Part shown: positions 1 through 5,073 of the stretch, piece after piece
How the letters are laid out: each line of letters begins with the position of its first letter
Numbering within the stretch: the first letter of the stretch is position 1
Source: an uncultured Rubrobacteraceae bacterium
GTDB taxonomy: Bacteria; Actinomycetota; Rubrobacteria; Rubrobacterales; Rubrobacteraceae
Assembly: GCA_902805985.1 (NCBI GenBank)
Contig: CADCUW010000284.1
Span: 1 to 5,816 of the forward strand
Direction: 5' to 3'
DNA: 5,816 nucleotides
Translations under genes and position numbers: made by a program
The notes under the pieces: model-generated
What the model saw: the letters and a program-made list of their open reading frames with translations, nothing else
Told to the model about the DNA's origin: nothing
The model's database searches: none

Positions 1-2
1 AC

Positions 3-305
3 CCTGCCTTGCTTCCCGTGCTCGGGGCGTTCGGCGGGGCGTTGGCGGGATCCAACGCGGCCTCGAACGCGCTCTTCATGCCGCTGCAGGTCGAGGCGGC
101 GCGGGGGCTCGGGCTTTCAGAGACGCTGGCGGCGGCGTCGCAGAACGTCTCAGGGAGCCACGCCAGCCTGCTCGCGCCGCAGCGCATCGTGCTCGCGGCC
201 ACGGCGACAGGGCTCGTGGGGCGTGAGGGTGAGATCACCCGCCTCGCCCTGGCCCCCGTGGCGATCTCCATCGTCATCCTGGCGGTTATCGGTATGGTGT
301 CCTAG
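3..305 (+). CDS. lctP: L-lactate permease (LctP family), C-terminal end, 5' truncated by window edge
   Basis: This is the last 100 residues of a multi-pass inner-membrane lactate (glycolate) permease of the LctP/LldP family, which imports lactate with protons. The reading frame is open from the left edge and stops at TAG 303-305. The fragment shows family features: a small-residue membrane segment leading into GSNAASNALF with a following LQ, then SQNVSGSHASLLAPQRI (families usually have a glycine-rich version followed by SPQ/APQ), then ATGLVGREGEI and a last hydrophobic helix (APVAISIVILAVIGMV) ending at the stop. The C-terminus looks natural and not cut. The N-terminal ~400 or more residues lie outside the window, so integrity of the gene cannot be judged. 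It is convergent with the glycoside hydrolase gene; no convincing terminator with a T-tract follows. Identification is from remembered family motifs; confidence in the family is good, in the exact substrate moderate. Confidence 0.85.
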   Translation, partial: PALLPVLGAFGGALAGSNAASNALFMPLQVEAARGLGLSETLAAASQNVSGSHASLLAPQRIVLAATATGLVGREGEITRLALAPVAISIVILAVIGMVS

Positions 306-419
306 TCGCTGGGGCAAGAAGACGCGGAGGCCCTCATCTTCCAGTCTCGCGGTGAGGCGTTCGTTGAAGGTCTTCTCCGCTTCGGAGAAGAGCGGGGCCG
401 CGAAGTAGAGCAGCCTGCG
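306..419 (-). pseudogene. Remnant of a nucleoside 2-deoxyribosyltransferase (N-terminal ~38 codons only)
   Basis: Read on the minus strand, these 38 codons begin RRLLYFAAPLFSEAE, continue through FNERL and ARLEDEGL, and end RVFLPQR. This matches the first beta-strand, P-loop-like turn and helix of the nucleoside 2-deoxyribosyltransferase family (PF05014), whose members typically start M-x-x-x-Y-L-A-G-P-L-F-S-E-A-E and reach FLPQ about 35 residues later. Similarity stops at R (306-308), exactly beside the lactate permease stop codon; the frame then runs on as permease antisense. At the other end there is no ATG, GTG or TTG between the preceding in-frame stop (inside the GH15 3' end) and the domain; the codon where Met is expected is GTT (423-425). 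The catalytic Asp and Glu of the family lie further C-terminal and are absent, so no active enzyme is possible. Probably the gene once followed GH15 in the same transcript and was deleted down to this stub. Confidence 0.75.
371..391. other. Perfect 9-bp stem-loop between convergent genes
   Basis: The arms TCTTCTCCG (371-379) and CGGAGAAGA (383-391) are exact reverse complements with a 3-nt loop (CTT). The hairpin sits between the convergent permease and GH15 genes, so it could act as a terminator for either, but no T-tract follows on either strand. It lies inside the deoxyribosyltransferase remnant (the SEAEK codons), so it may be only a by-product of coding sequence. Confidence 0.35.
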
Positions 420-420
420 G

Positions 421-2229
421 CTAACCGAGGGCGCGGTCGAGGTGGACGGCGGCGCTTATGAGGGAGAGGTGGGTGAGGGCCTGGGGGAAGTTGCCGAGGG
501 CCTCGCCTGAGGGGCCGACCTCTTCGGCGTAGAGGCCGAGGTGGTTGGCGTAGGAGAACATCTTTTCGAGGGCGAGGCGGGCCTCGTCGAGCCGGCCGGC
601 CTGGGTAAGGCACTCCACGAGCCAGAAAGAGCAGAGGCTAAAGGAGCCCTCGTCGCCCGCAAGGCCGTCGGGGGCTGCGGTCTCGGTCTTGTAGCGGTCT
701 ACCAGGGTGTCGTAGGTAAGCTCGCTCTGGATGTGGTCGAGGGTGGAGATCCAACGCGGGTCCGTCGGGCCGACGAACTTGACGAGCGGCATCAGGAGGA
801 GCGAGGCGTCGAGGGCCTCTGCGCCGTAGTACTGGACGAAGGAGCCCTTCTTCGGGTTCCAGCCCTTCTCCATGACCTCCTCATAGATCTTGTCCCGCTC
901 GCCTATCCAGCGCAGCACCCCCCCGTTGCCAGCCGGTAGGCCGCGCTGGCGCGAGATCCTCACGGCCCGCTCCAGGGCGACCCAGCTCATGACCTTCGAC
1001 GAGACGAAGTGGCGCCGCCCGCCGCGGACCTCCCAGATGCCCTCGTCCTCGAGCTGCCAGTTGTCGCAGAGCCAGTCCAGGATGCGGCGGAGGTTCTGCC
1101 AGAGGTCGTAGTCGAGGGGGGCGCCGTACTTGTTGTAGAGGTAGGCCGCATCGAGGATGGCGCCGTAGAGGTCTAGCTGGATCTGTCCGTAGGCCGCGTT
1201 GCCCAGGCGCACGGGCCTTGAGCCCATGTAGCCGGAGAGGTGGTCGAGGTTCTCCTCCACTATTCTCGTGCGGCCATCGATGCCGTAGAGGGGCTGGAGG
1301 AGGCCATCCTCGTCCAGGGCGCAGCGGTCGCGCAGCCAGCCCATGAACCTGTAGGCCTCATCCTCGAAGCCGATGGAGATCAGGGCGTACAGGGTAAAGG
1401 CGGCGTCGCGGAGCCAGGCGTAGCGGTAGTCCCAGTTGCGCTCACCCCCGATCCTCTCGGGTAGCCCCATCGTGGGTGCCGCTACCAACGCCCCGGTCGG
1501 GTCGTAGACCATCAGCTTGAGGACGAGGGCCGAGCGATGTACGAACTCCCGCCAGCGCCCGGAGTAGGTGCTGTGCGAGATCCAACGCCGCCAGTACCCG
1601 AGCGTCGCGTGCAGGCTCTCCTCGAACCTGGCCCGCGTGAACGGCGGCCCCGGCCCCTCCCCGTCCTCGACCTCCGAGAGCACGAACGTCGCCCGCTCGC
1701 CCTCTTCGAGCGTGAACTGCGTCCCTGCGGCCCCGCTCTCCCAATCTTCCAGGGGCACGGCGGTCGAGAGCGCGAGCGAGGCGTGGGTGGCGCTCGCCGA
1801 GGCGAAGACGGCCCCCTTCTTGCCGATGGAGACGTGGTGTTGCCCGCGGGCGTAGTCGAAAGAAGGCCGGCACTGCATCTCGAAGCGCATCGTGCCGCGC
1901 ACGACCCGCGCGTCGCGCACGAGACGGGAGCGGTCCCCCGGCTCGGAGAGGATGGGCATGAAGTCGATCACCTCCGCCATCCCCTCGGAGGAGAAGAAGC
2001 GCGTCAGCAACACGTTCGAGTCCGGCAGGTAGAGCTGCTGGCTCTTGTGGTAGTCCACCGGACGGAGGGTGAAGTGCCCGCCCTTCTCGTCATCCAGGAT
2101 GGAGCAGAACACGGCCGGCGAGTCGAACGCCGGCAGGCACAGCCAGTCGATCGTCCCTTCCATCCCGACGAGCGCCGCCGTGTGCAGGTTGCCGATGACG
2201 CCGTGGTCGCCTATAGGGAGATAGCCCAT
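421..2229 (-). CDS. Glycoside hydrolase family 15 protein (trehalase/glucoamylase-like)
   Basis: A complete ~602-residue enzyme with the two-part layout of bacterial GH15 proteins: an N-terminal trehalase-like beta-domain (residues ~1-205, beginning YLPIGDHGVIGN, with GTIDWLCLPAFDSP near 25-40) and a C-terminal (alpha/alpha)6 barrel (~220-600). Family landmarks are RNWDYRYAWLRDAAFTL (~265-280), EDEGIWEVRGG with the expected catalytic acid Glu (~400), GDEGSFSLCSFWLVE (~525-539), and YAEEVGPSGEALGNFPQALTH with the expected catalytic base Glu (~569-570). It inverts alpha-glucosidic bonds; close actinobacterial relatives act as trehalases, others on maltooligosaccharides or starch ends, so the substrate is not settled. 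No signal peptide, hence probably cytoplasmic. ATG 2229 is preferred because relatives start just before YLPIGD; a TTG three codons upstream (2238) is the alternative. Neither has a good Shine-Dalgarno, so the message may be leaderless or weakly translated. The gene is complete, with no frame disruption. Confidence 0.93.
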   Translation of the reverse strand: MGYLPIGDHGVIGNLHTAALVGMEGTIDWLCLPAFDSPAVFCSILDDEKGGHFTLRPVDYHKSQQLYLPDSNVLLTRFFSSEGMAEVIDFMPILSEPGDRSRLVRDARVVRGTMRFEMQCRPSFDYARGQHHVSIGKKGAVFASASATHASLALSTAVPLEDWESGAAGTQFTLEEGERATFVLSEVEDGEGPGPPFTRARFEESLHATLGYWRRWISHSTYSGRWREFVHRSALVLKLMVYDPTGALVAAPTMGLPERIGGERNWDYRYAWLRDAAFTLYALISIGFEDEAYRFMGWLRDRCALDEDGLLQPLYGIDGRTRIVEENLDHLSGYMGSRPVRLGNAAYGQIQLDLYGAILDAAYLYNKYGAPLDYDLWQNLRRILDWLCDNWQLEDEGIWEVRGGRRHFVSSKVMSWVALERAVRISRQRGLPAGNGGVLRWIGERDKIYEEVMEKGWNPKKGSFVQYYGAEALDASLLLMPLVKFVGPTDPRWISTLDHIQSELTYDTLVDRYKTETAAPDGLAGDEGSFSLCSFWLVECLTQAGRLDEARLALEKMFSYANHLGLYAEEVGPSGEALGNFPQALTHLSLISAAVHLDRALG

Positions 2230-2247
2230 AAGGCTCAAGGTTACAGG

Positions 2248-2271
2248 TTCTAGGCATTAGATTCTAGGCAT
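2248..2271. repeat. 10-bp direct repeat TTCTAGGCAT, two copies
   Basis: TTCTAGGCAT occurs at 2248-2257 and again at 2262-2271, a 14-bp period, just upstream of the GH15 start. On the minus strand each copy reads ATGCCTAGAA; the right-hand copy continues into TAGAAT (2266 to 2261), which matches five of six bases of a sigma-70 -10 box. No matching -35 is visible. The repeat is noticeably richer in A/T than its surroundings and could be an operator pair for the GH15 gene or a decayed intergenic repeat. Confidence 0.5.
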
Positions 2272-2304
2272 CGGGCTACACGCCCCGGCTCCAACACGTT
2301 TCCG

Positions 2305-2325
2305 GCTCGGGGCGCCACCCCGAGC
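2305..2325 (-). terminator. Hairpin downstream of the DMT transporter gene, candidate terminator
   Basis: The arms GCTCGGGG (2305-2312) and CCCCGAGC (2318-2325) pair perfectly around a 5-nt loop. It lies about 44 bases beyond the stop of the small DMT gene and in front of GH15 on the same strand, so it can end the first transcript. There is no T-tract, as is common for hairpins in high-GC actinobacteria. An alternative pairing (CGCCCCG 2281-2287 with CGGGGCG 2308-2314) uses part of the same arm. Confidence 0.45.
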
Positions 2326-2357
2326 GAATGTCCAGGGTTCCGGAGCCCAGGGATAAG

Positions 2358-2380
2358 ACCTCAGAACCTCAGAACCTCAC
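2358..2380. repeat. 8-bp tandem repeat ACCTCAGA, almost three copies
   Basis: The unit ACCTCAGA is at 2358-2365 and 2366-2373, followed by a seven-base third copy ACCTCAC (2374-2380) that differs at its last base. On the minus strand it reads GGTTCTGA repeatedly, and one of the TGA units (2371-2369) is the stop codon of the DMT transporter gene, so the repeat array spans the gene end. Simple slippage can explain it. Confidence 0.6.
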
Positions 2381-2791
2381 CACGAGCACGCCGCCGGCGA
2401 TGATGAGGGCCACGCCAAGAACCTTCAGCACCCCGACGTCCGGGCTGCCGCCGAAGACGCCGAGGGCGTCGAGAAGCAGGCCGAAGACGAGCTGGGAGGC
2501 TATGACGAGGGAGAGGGCGCGGGCGACGCCGCCCTGGGCCGCGGCGGTCGCTATGGCGCCGACGATAACGGCGCCTAGCACCCCGGAGCCCACGGCGTAG
2601 CCGACGGCCCGGCCGGTAAAGTCGGGCTTCGCGAGGGTCAGGGCGACGATGAGGGCCGTCAGGCTCGTGGCGAGGCCCGAGATGGCGACGAGCACCGGCG
2701 CCCCGAGCGCCCGCTGGGCCACCGCCGTCAGGTTGGTCTGAACCGCCACGCACAGGCCCGCGAGCAACGCGAGCAGGACCAATGCTTTCAT
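2369..2791 (-). CDS. DMT-superfamily small membrane protein, YdcZ/DUF606 family
   Basis: A 140-residue, very hydrophobic protein with about five predicted membrane segments (roughly residues 2-20, 32-53, 62-84, 90-112 and 118-138) and only short loops. Length, the N-terminal AVQTNLTAVAQRALGAP turn, and the repeated small-residue helices resemble the YdcZ/DUF606 family (PF04657) of the drug/metabolite transporter superfamily, half-size DMT proteins thought to work as dimers; substrate unknown. The start is ATG 2791, supported by GGAGG at 2795-2799 on the minus strand with a slightly short 3-nt spacer. The frame stays open far upstream, but that part is antisense to the hydrolase gene and lacks membrane character, so it is not coding. 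It is divergent from the UPF0173 hydrolase and has its own candidate promoter. The stop codon lies in a tandem repeat. Family assignment is from overall pattern, without a search. Confidence 0.8.
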   Translation of the reverse strand: MKALVLLALLAGLCVAVQTNLTAVAQRALGAPVLVAISGLATSLTALIVALTLAKPDFTGRAVGYAVGSGVLGAVIVGAIATAAAQGGVARALSLVIASQLVFGLLLDALGVFGGSPDVGVLKVLGVALIIAGGVLVVRF

Positions 2792-2835
2792 GCACCTCCG
2801 AAAAATATCCGTTTTGGGCCCGGCCGATCCGGAGC

Positions 2836-2855
2836 CGGCGGGATTATATCCGCCG
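2836..2855 (-). promoter_or_regulatory. Candidate promoter -10 (TATAAT) inside an inverted repeat
   Basis: On the minus strand, TATAAT (2848 to 2843) is a perfect sigma-70 -10 box, about 52 bases before the ATG of the DMT gene. It sits in the spacer of a 6-bp inverted repeat, CGGCGG (2836-2841) and CCGCCG (2850-2855), which would let a dimeric repressor cover the -10. No good TTGACA-like -35 is seen 16-18 bases further upstream. It is one of the few A/T-rich patches in this intergenic region. Confidence 0.4.
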
Positions 2856-2896
2856 CCGCGGGCGCCGTTTTCTCGTATACGGGATCGGGTACACGT

Positions 2897-2917
2897 CAAG
2901 GGGCTTTTGAGCCCTTG
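2897..2917 (+). other. Leader stem-loop ahead of the UPF0173 hydrolase
   Basis: CAAG(G)GGCT at 2897-2905 pairs with AGCCCTTG at 2910-2917 (8 bp with one bulged G and a TTTG loop). It ends 14 bases before the Shine-Dalgarno of the hydrolase gene. It could stabilise the leader or affect translation; nothing indicates a known riboswitch. Confidence 0.3.
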
Positions 2918-2931
2918 TTTAGCAAACGGAT

Positions 2932-2936
2932 GGAGG
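2932..2936 (+). promoter_or_regulatory. Shine-Dalgarno GGAGG that selects the GTG start of the hydrolase
   Basis: GGAGG is followed by a 5-nt spacer and GTG 2942. The upstream ATG 2930 overlaps this site and has no ribosome site of its own, and the later ATG 2951 is 14 bases away with only GAAGAG close by. The spacing favours GTG. Confidence 0.6.
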
Positions 2937-2941
2937 AATTC

Positions 2942-3673
2942 GTGGAAGAGATGCTTGGCGGGACCAGGATCAACTACCTCGGGCACGCGGCCTTCAGGCT
3001 CGTAACTCCCGGCGGCGAGCAGATTCTCATAGACCCGTTCCTGTCGCAGAACCCGACGACCCCGGACGATTTGAAGGAGGCCGGGAACGTCGACACCATC
3101 TTGTTGACCCACGGCCACTTCGACCACATGGGAGACACCGTAGCCATCGCGCAGGAGACGGGTGCCGCTGTGGTCTCCAACTTCGAGATCTACGCCTACC
3201 TGCAGGGACAGGGCGTGGAGAACGGGCAGCCGATCCAGAAGGGCGGCACGGCCGAGATCGGCGGCATAAAGGTCACGGCGACCAACGCCTTCCACTCCTC
3301 GAGCATCCAGACTGAAGATGGGTCCCTGATCTACGGCGGCGAGCCGATGGGGTACGTCGTGGAGTTCGAGAGCGGCTTCCGCCTCTACCACGCGGGCGAC
3401 ACCTCGGTCTTTGGCGACATGCAGCTCATCGGCGAGCTCTACCACCCGGACCTCGCCCTCCTCCCCATCGGGGACCGCCTGGTCATGGGTCCTTTCGAGG
3501 CCGCCCACGCCGCCCGCCTGCTCGGCGTCCAGCACGTCGTCCCGATCCACTACAGCCAGGACGTCCTGCCGTTCTTCACCGGCACGCCGGAGAAGTTCCA
3601 GGAGCATCTCGGCGAGATCGCCCCCGGGGTCGCGGTTCATGTCATGCTGCCCGGAGACGACCTGCCGAGCTAG
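2942..3673 (+). CDS. UPF0173 family metal-dependent hydrolase (metallo-beta-lactamase fold)
   Basis: A 243-residue protein of the length and motif order of the UPF0173 (YtkL-like) branch of the metallo-beta-lactamase superfamily. It opens with INYLGHAAFRL (10-20) and a strand ending ILIDPFL (28-34), where the Asp is family-typical. The metal site is THGHFDHMGD (His57, His59, Asp61, His62), His118 in AFHSSS, Asp153 in YHAGDTS, and His203 in VPIHY. All expected ligands are present, so it should be active; the physiological substrate of the family is not known to me. No signal peptide, so cytoplasmic. The GTG start is chosen from its Shine-Dalgarno; ATG 2930 (four residues longer) and ATG 2951 (three shorter) are alternatives and do not touch the domain. 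It is transcribed away from the DMT gene and converges on cobS, with a shared terminator 30 bases beyond the stop. Confidence 0.93.
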   Translation: MEEMLGGTRINYLGHAAFRLVTPGGEQILIDPFLSQNPTTPDDLKEAGNVDTILLTHGHFDHMGDTVAIAQETGAAVVSNFEIYAYLQGQGVENGQPIQKGGTAEIGGIKVTATNAFHSSSIQTEDGSLIYGGEPMGYVVEFESGFRLYHAGDTSVFGDMQLIGELYHPDLALLPIGDRLVMGPFEAAHAARLLGVQHVVPIHYSQDVLPFFTGTPEKFQEHLGEIAPGVAVHVMLPGDDLPS

Positions 3674-3702
3674 ATCGCCGCTTCTTAGCCCCTGGCAGCC
3701 CG

Positions 3703-3732
3703 TAGCCCCGGCTCTGCGAAGAGCCGGGGCTA
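3703..3732. terminator. Strong bidirectional terminator hairpin between UPF0173 and cobS
   Basis: A perfect 12-bp stem, TAGCCCCGGCTC (3703-3714) with GAGCCGGGGCTA (3721-3732), closes a 6-nt loop (TGCGAA). It lies between two convergent genes and can serve both strands. There is no T-tract, as in I-shaped actinobacterial terminators. The last three bases (3730-3732) are also the TAG stop codon of cobS on the minus strand, so the coding end is part of the stem. Confidence 0.8.
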
Positions 3733-4461
3733 GGCGGTCGCGGAGACGACCACCAGCAGGAGTGTTCTCGTCAGCTCCCCGGTGGCCCCCACGGCGTCGC
3801 CGCCAATGCCCCCAAAGGCCCGACCGGACACCGCGAGCCCGAGCAACGCGGCCAGAAGGATGCACAGCGCGGCGGGCACGCCGACGATACCGGCTGGTAA
3901 CAAGAAGGGGAGCGGGGCGAGTATGGCTATCGCGATGCCGAGCGTTCGACGCGGACCTGAGAGCGCCTCGACAAACAAGACAGACGAAGAGCCCGGTTCG
4001 GCGGGACGGCCGACGGCGAGCATGAGCAGCATGGTCGAGCGGGCGGCGATCTCGGCGGCGATGAGCGTCGCGGCGGCGCGCGAGGGGGATGCCTCCGCAA
4101 GGGCGGTGAGAGCCGTCACCGCGGGGGCGTAGACGAGGAAGAGGGCCCCGAGACCACCGATGCCTACCCTCGTGTCCTTGAGGACCGCGCGACGGCGCGT
4201 CGGGTCTCCGCGGACCATCAGGGCGTCGCCGACGTCGAGGACGCCGTCGGCGTGGTGGAAGCCGGCGGCGAGGAGTACGCCCCCGAGCGCCAGCACGGCG
4301 GCTACGGAGGGTGGTAGGAGGAACGCGAGCAGGACCAGCGGCGCGCCGAACAGGCCCGTGAAGAGGCCGACCAGTGGCAGCAGGTGGCCCGCGCGGGCCG
4401 CGTCGGCCAGGGAGGCCGGCCGCACGGGGAGGATGGTAAAAAACGAGAGCAGGGCGCGCAA
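3730..4461 (-). CDS. cobS: Adenosylcobinamide-GDP ribazoletransferase (cobalamin synthase)
   Basis: A 243-residue integral membrane enzyme that joins adenosylcobinamide-GDP to alpha-ribazole (or its phosphate), the last condensation of cobalamin assembly. It starts with the family-typical LLSFFTILPVRP, followed by two helices (~27-49, 52-68) and the cytoplasmic active-site loop HHADGVLDVGDAL (69-81) with GDPTRR and VLKDTRVGIGG, thought to bind Mg and the GDP end. Several helices follow (~102-150, ~172-212) and the C-terminal FGGIGGDAVGA (226-236). The loop DGVLDVGDA departs from the common bacterial DGxADxxDG. The start must be TTG 4461: it directly follows the cobU TAG in the same frame, and the next possible start is inside the conserved N-terminus. 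AGGA (4470-4473) sits 8 nt before it. It is the last gene of the cobD-cobU-cobS run and ends in the terminator stem. Confidence 0.92.
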   Translation of the reverse strand: MRALLSFFTILPVRPASLADAARAGHLLPLVGLFTGLFGAPLVLLAFLLPPSVAAVLALGGVLLAAGFHHADGVLDVGDALMVRGDPTRRRAVLKDTRVGIGGLGALFLVYAPAVTALTALAEASPSRAAATLIAAEIAARSTMLLMLAVGRPAEPGSSSVLFVEALSGPRRTLGIAIAILAPLPFLLPAGIVGVPAALCILLAALLGLAVSGRAFGGIGGDAVGATGELTRTLLLVVVSATA

Positions 4462-5073
4462 CTACTTGATCCTGACCCCGATCCCGGCGACGCAGAGGTG
4501 AACTTCATCCGCCGCCCTCGCGGCCCGCTGGTTCGCGGCGCCCAGAACGTCTCGGAAGACCCGGCCTTCCGCGCTCTCGGGCACGACGCCGAGCCCGACC
4601 TCGTCGCTCACGAGCACGAACGGTCTCGGGTGCGGCGAGATCTCCTCCAGAAACCCTCCAAAGCTCGCCAGCGTCTCCTCTTCTCCGACGGCGTAGAGCC
4701 GCGCCGAGACCCACAGCGTCAACGAATCAAGCAGCACGGCGTCCCAGTTGTCCGCTTCACCCGGCACCCGGTCGAGGTCGCCCGCCTCCACCGTGCCCCA
4801 CGCGGCCGGCCTCCGCAGCCGATGTAGAGACACCCGGCGCCGGAGGTCCGGGTCGTCGTTCGGGAGCGCCGTGGCCACGTAGAGGACGCGCCCGCCCAGA
4901 GAGCCGGCCATGCGCTCGGCGTAGAGGCTCTTGCCGCTGCGCGCCCCGCCGAGGATGAGCGCCCTAACGCCTACAACGCCCCCCTGAGAGCCTCCACCAG
5001 CGCCCCGTTCTCTTCCCCCGCGCGCACGGCGACCCGGAAGAAGGCCGGTCCAAGGCCGGCGAACGGCGCGCAA
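4462..5073 (-). CDS. cobU: Adenosylcobinamide kinase / adenosylcobinamide-phosphate guanylyltransferase (start unresolved)
   Basis: CobU phosphorylates adenosylcobinamide with a nucleotide and then transfers GMP from GTP, making the substrate of CobS. The conserved part starts at ~4968: ALILGGARSGKS is the Walker A loop, then VLYVATALPNDDPDLRRR, SLHRLRRPAAW containing the histidine expected to be guanylylated, WDAVLLDSLTLWVS (Walker B-like), VSDEVGLGVVPES and the tail GAANQRAARAADEV to GIGVRIK. All motifs are intact. From 4968 the protein would be 168 residues, close to the usual ~170-180. The coordinates given use TTG 5073, the only ATG/GTG/TTG in this frame, which adds 35 Gly/Arg-rich residues and overlaps cobD by about 100 bases; I doubt that extension is real. 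The codon where Met is expected is GTT (4966-4968), two bases after the cobD stop. Possible explanations are a rare start, a base error for GTG, or -1 frameshifting from cobD. cobS follows with no gap. Confidence 0.9.
   Translation of the reverse strand: MRAVRRPWTGLLPGRRARGGRERGAGGGSQGGVVGVRALILGGARSGKSLYAERMAGSLGGRVLYVATALPNDDPDLRRRVSLHRLRRPAAWGTVEAGDLDRVPGEADNWDAVLLDSLTLWVSARLYAVGEEETLASFGGFLEEISPHPRPFVLVSDEVGLGVVPESAEGRVFRDVLGAANQRAARAADEVHLCVAGIGVRIK

Noticed and set aside
302..613. 103-codon minus-strand frame over the GH15 3' end
   Set aside because: Pro/Arg-rich shadow in a different frame from both GH15 and the deoxyribosyltransferase remnant.
50..1591. GATCCAACGC occurring three times (near 50, 747 and 1580)
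   Set aside because: Copies lie within coding sequence of different genes and frames, without regular spacing or symmetry; chance in GC-rich DNA.
1537..2253. 238-codon plus-strand frame opposite GH15
   Set aside because: Arg/Pro/Val-rich composition with no family motif; it is the GC-driven shadow of the GH15 coding strand.
2792..2941. Possible riboswitch in the divergent leader region
   Set aside because: The leaders are short (about 45-60 bases) and show no recognisable conserved core; only simple hairpins are seen. No cobalamin riboswitch is seen near the cob genes within the window either.
2792..3865. Long minus-strand open frame continuous with the DMT gene (almost 500 codons in all)
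   Set aside because: The upstream part is antisense to the well-supported UPF0173 gene, has shadow-like composition, and the family N-terminus and Shine-Dalgarno place the start at 2791.
3411..4025. 204-codon plus-strand frame across the hydrolase end, terminator and cobS end
   Set aside because: It spans two real genes in the wrong frame and a terminator; Ser/Arg-rich shadow composition.
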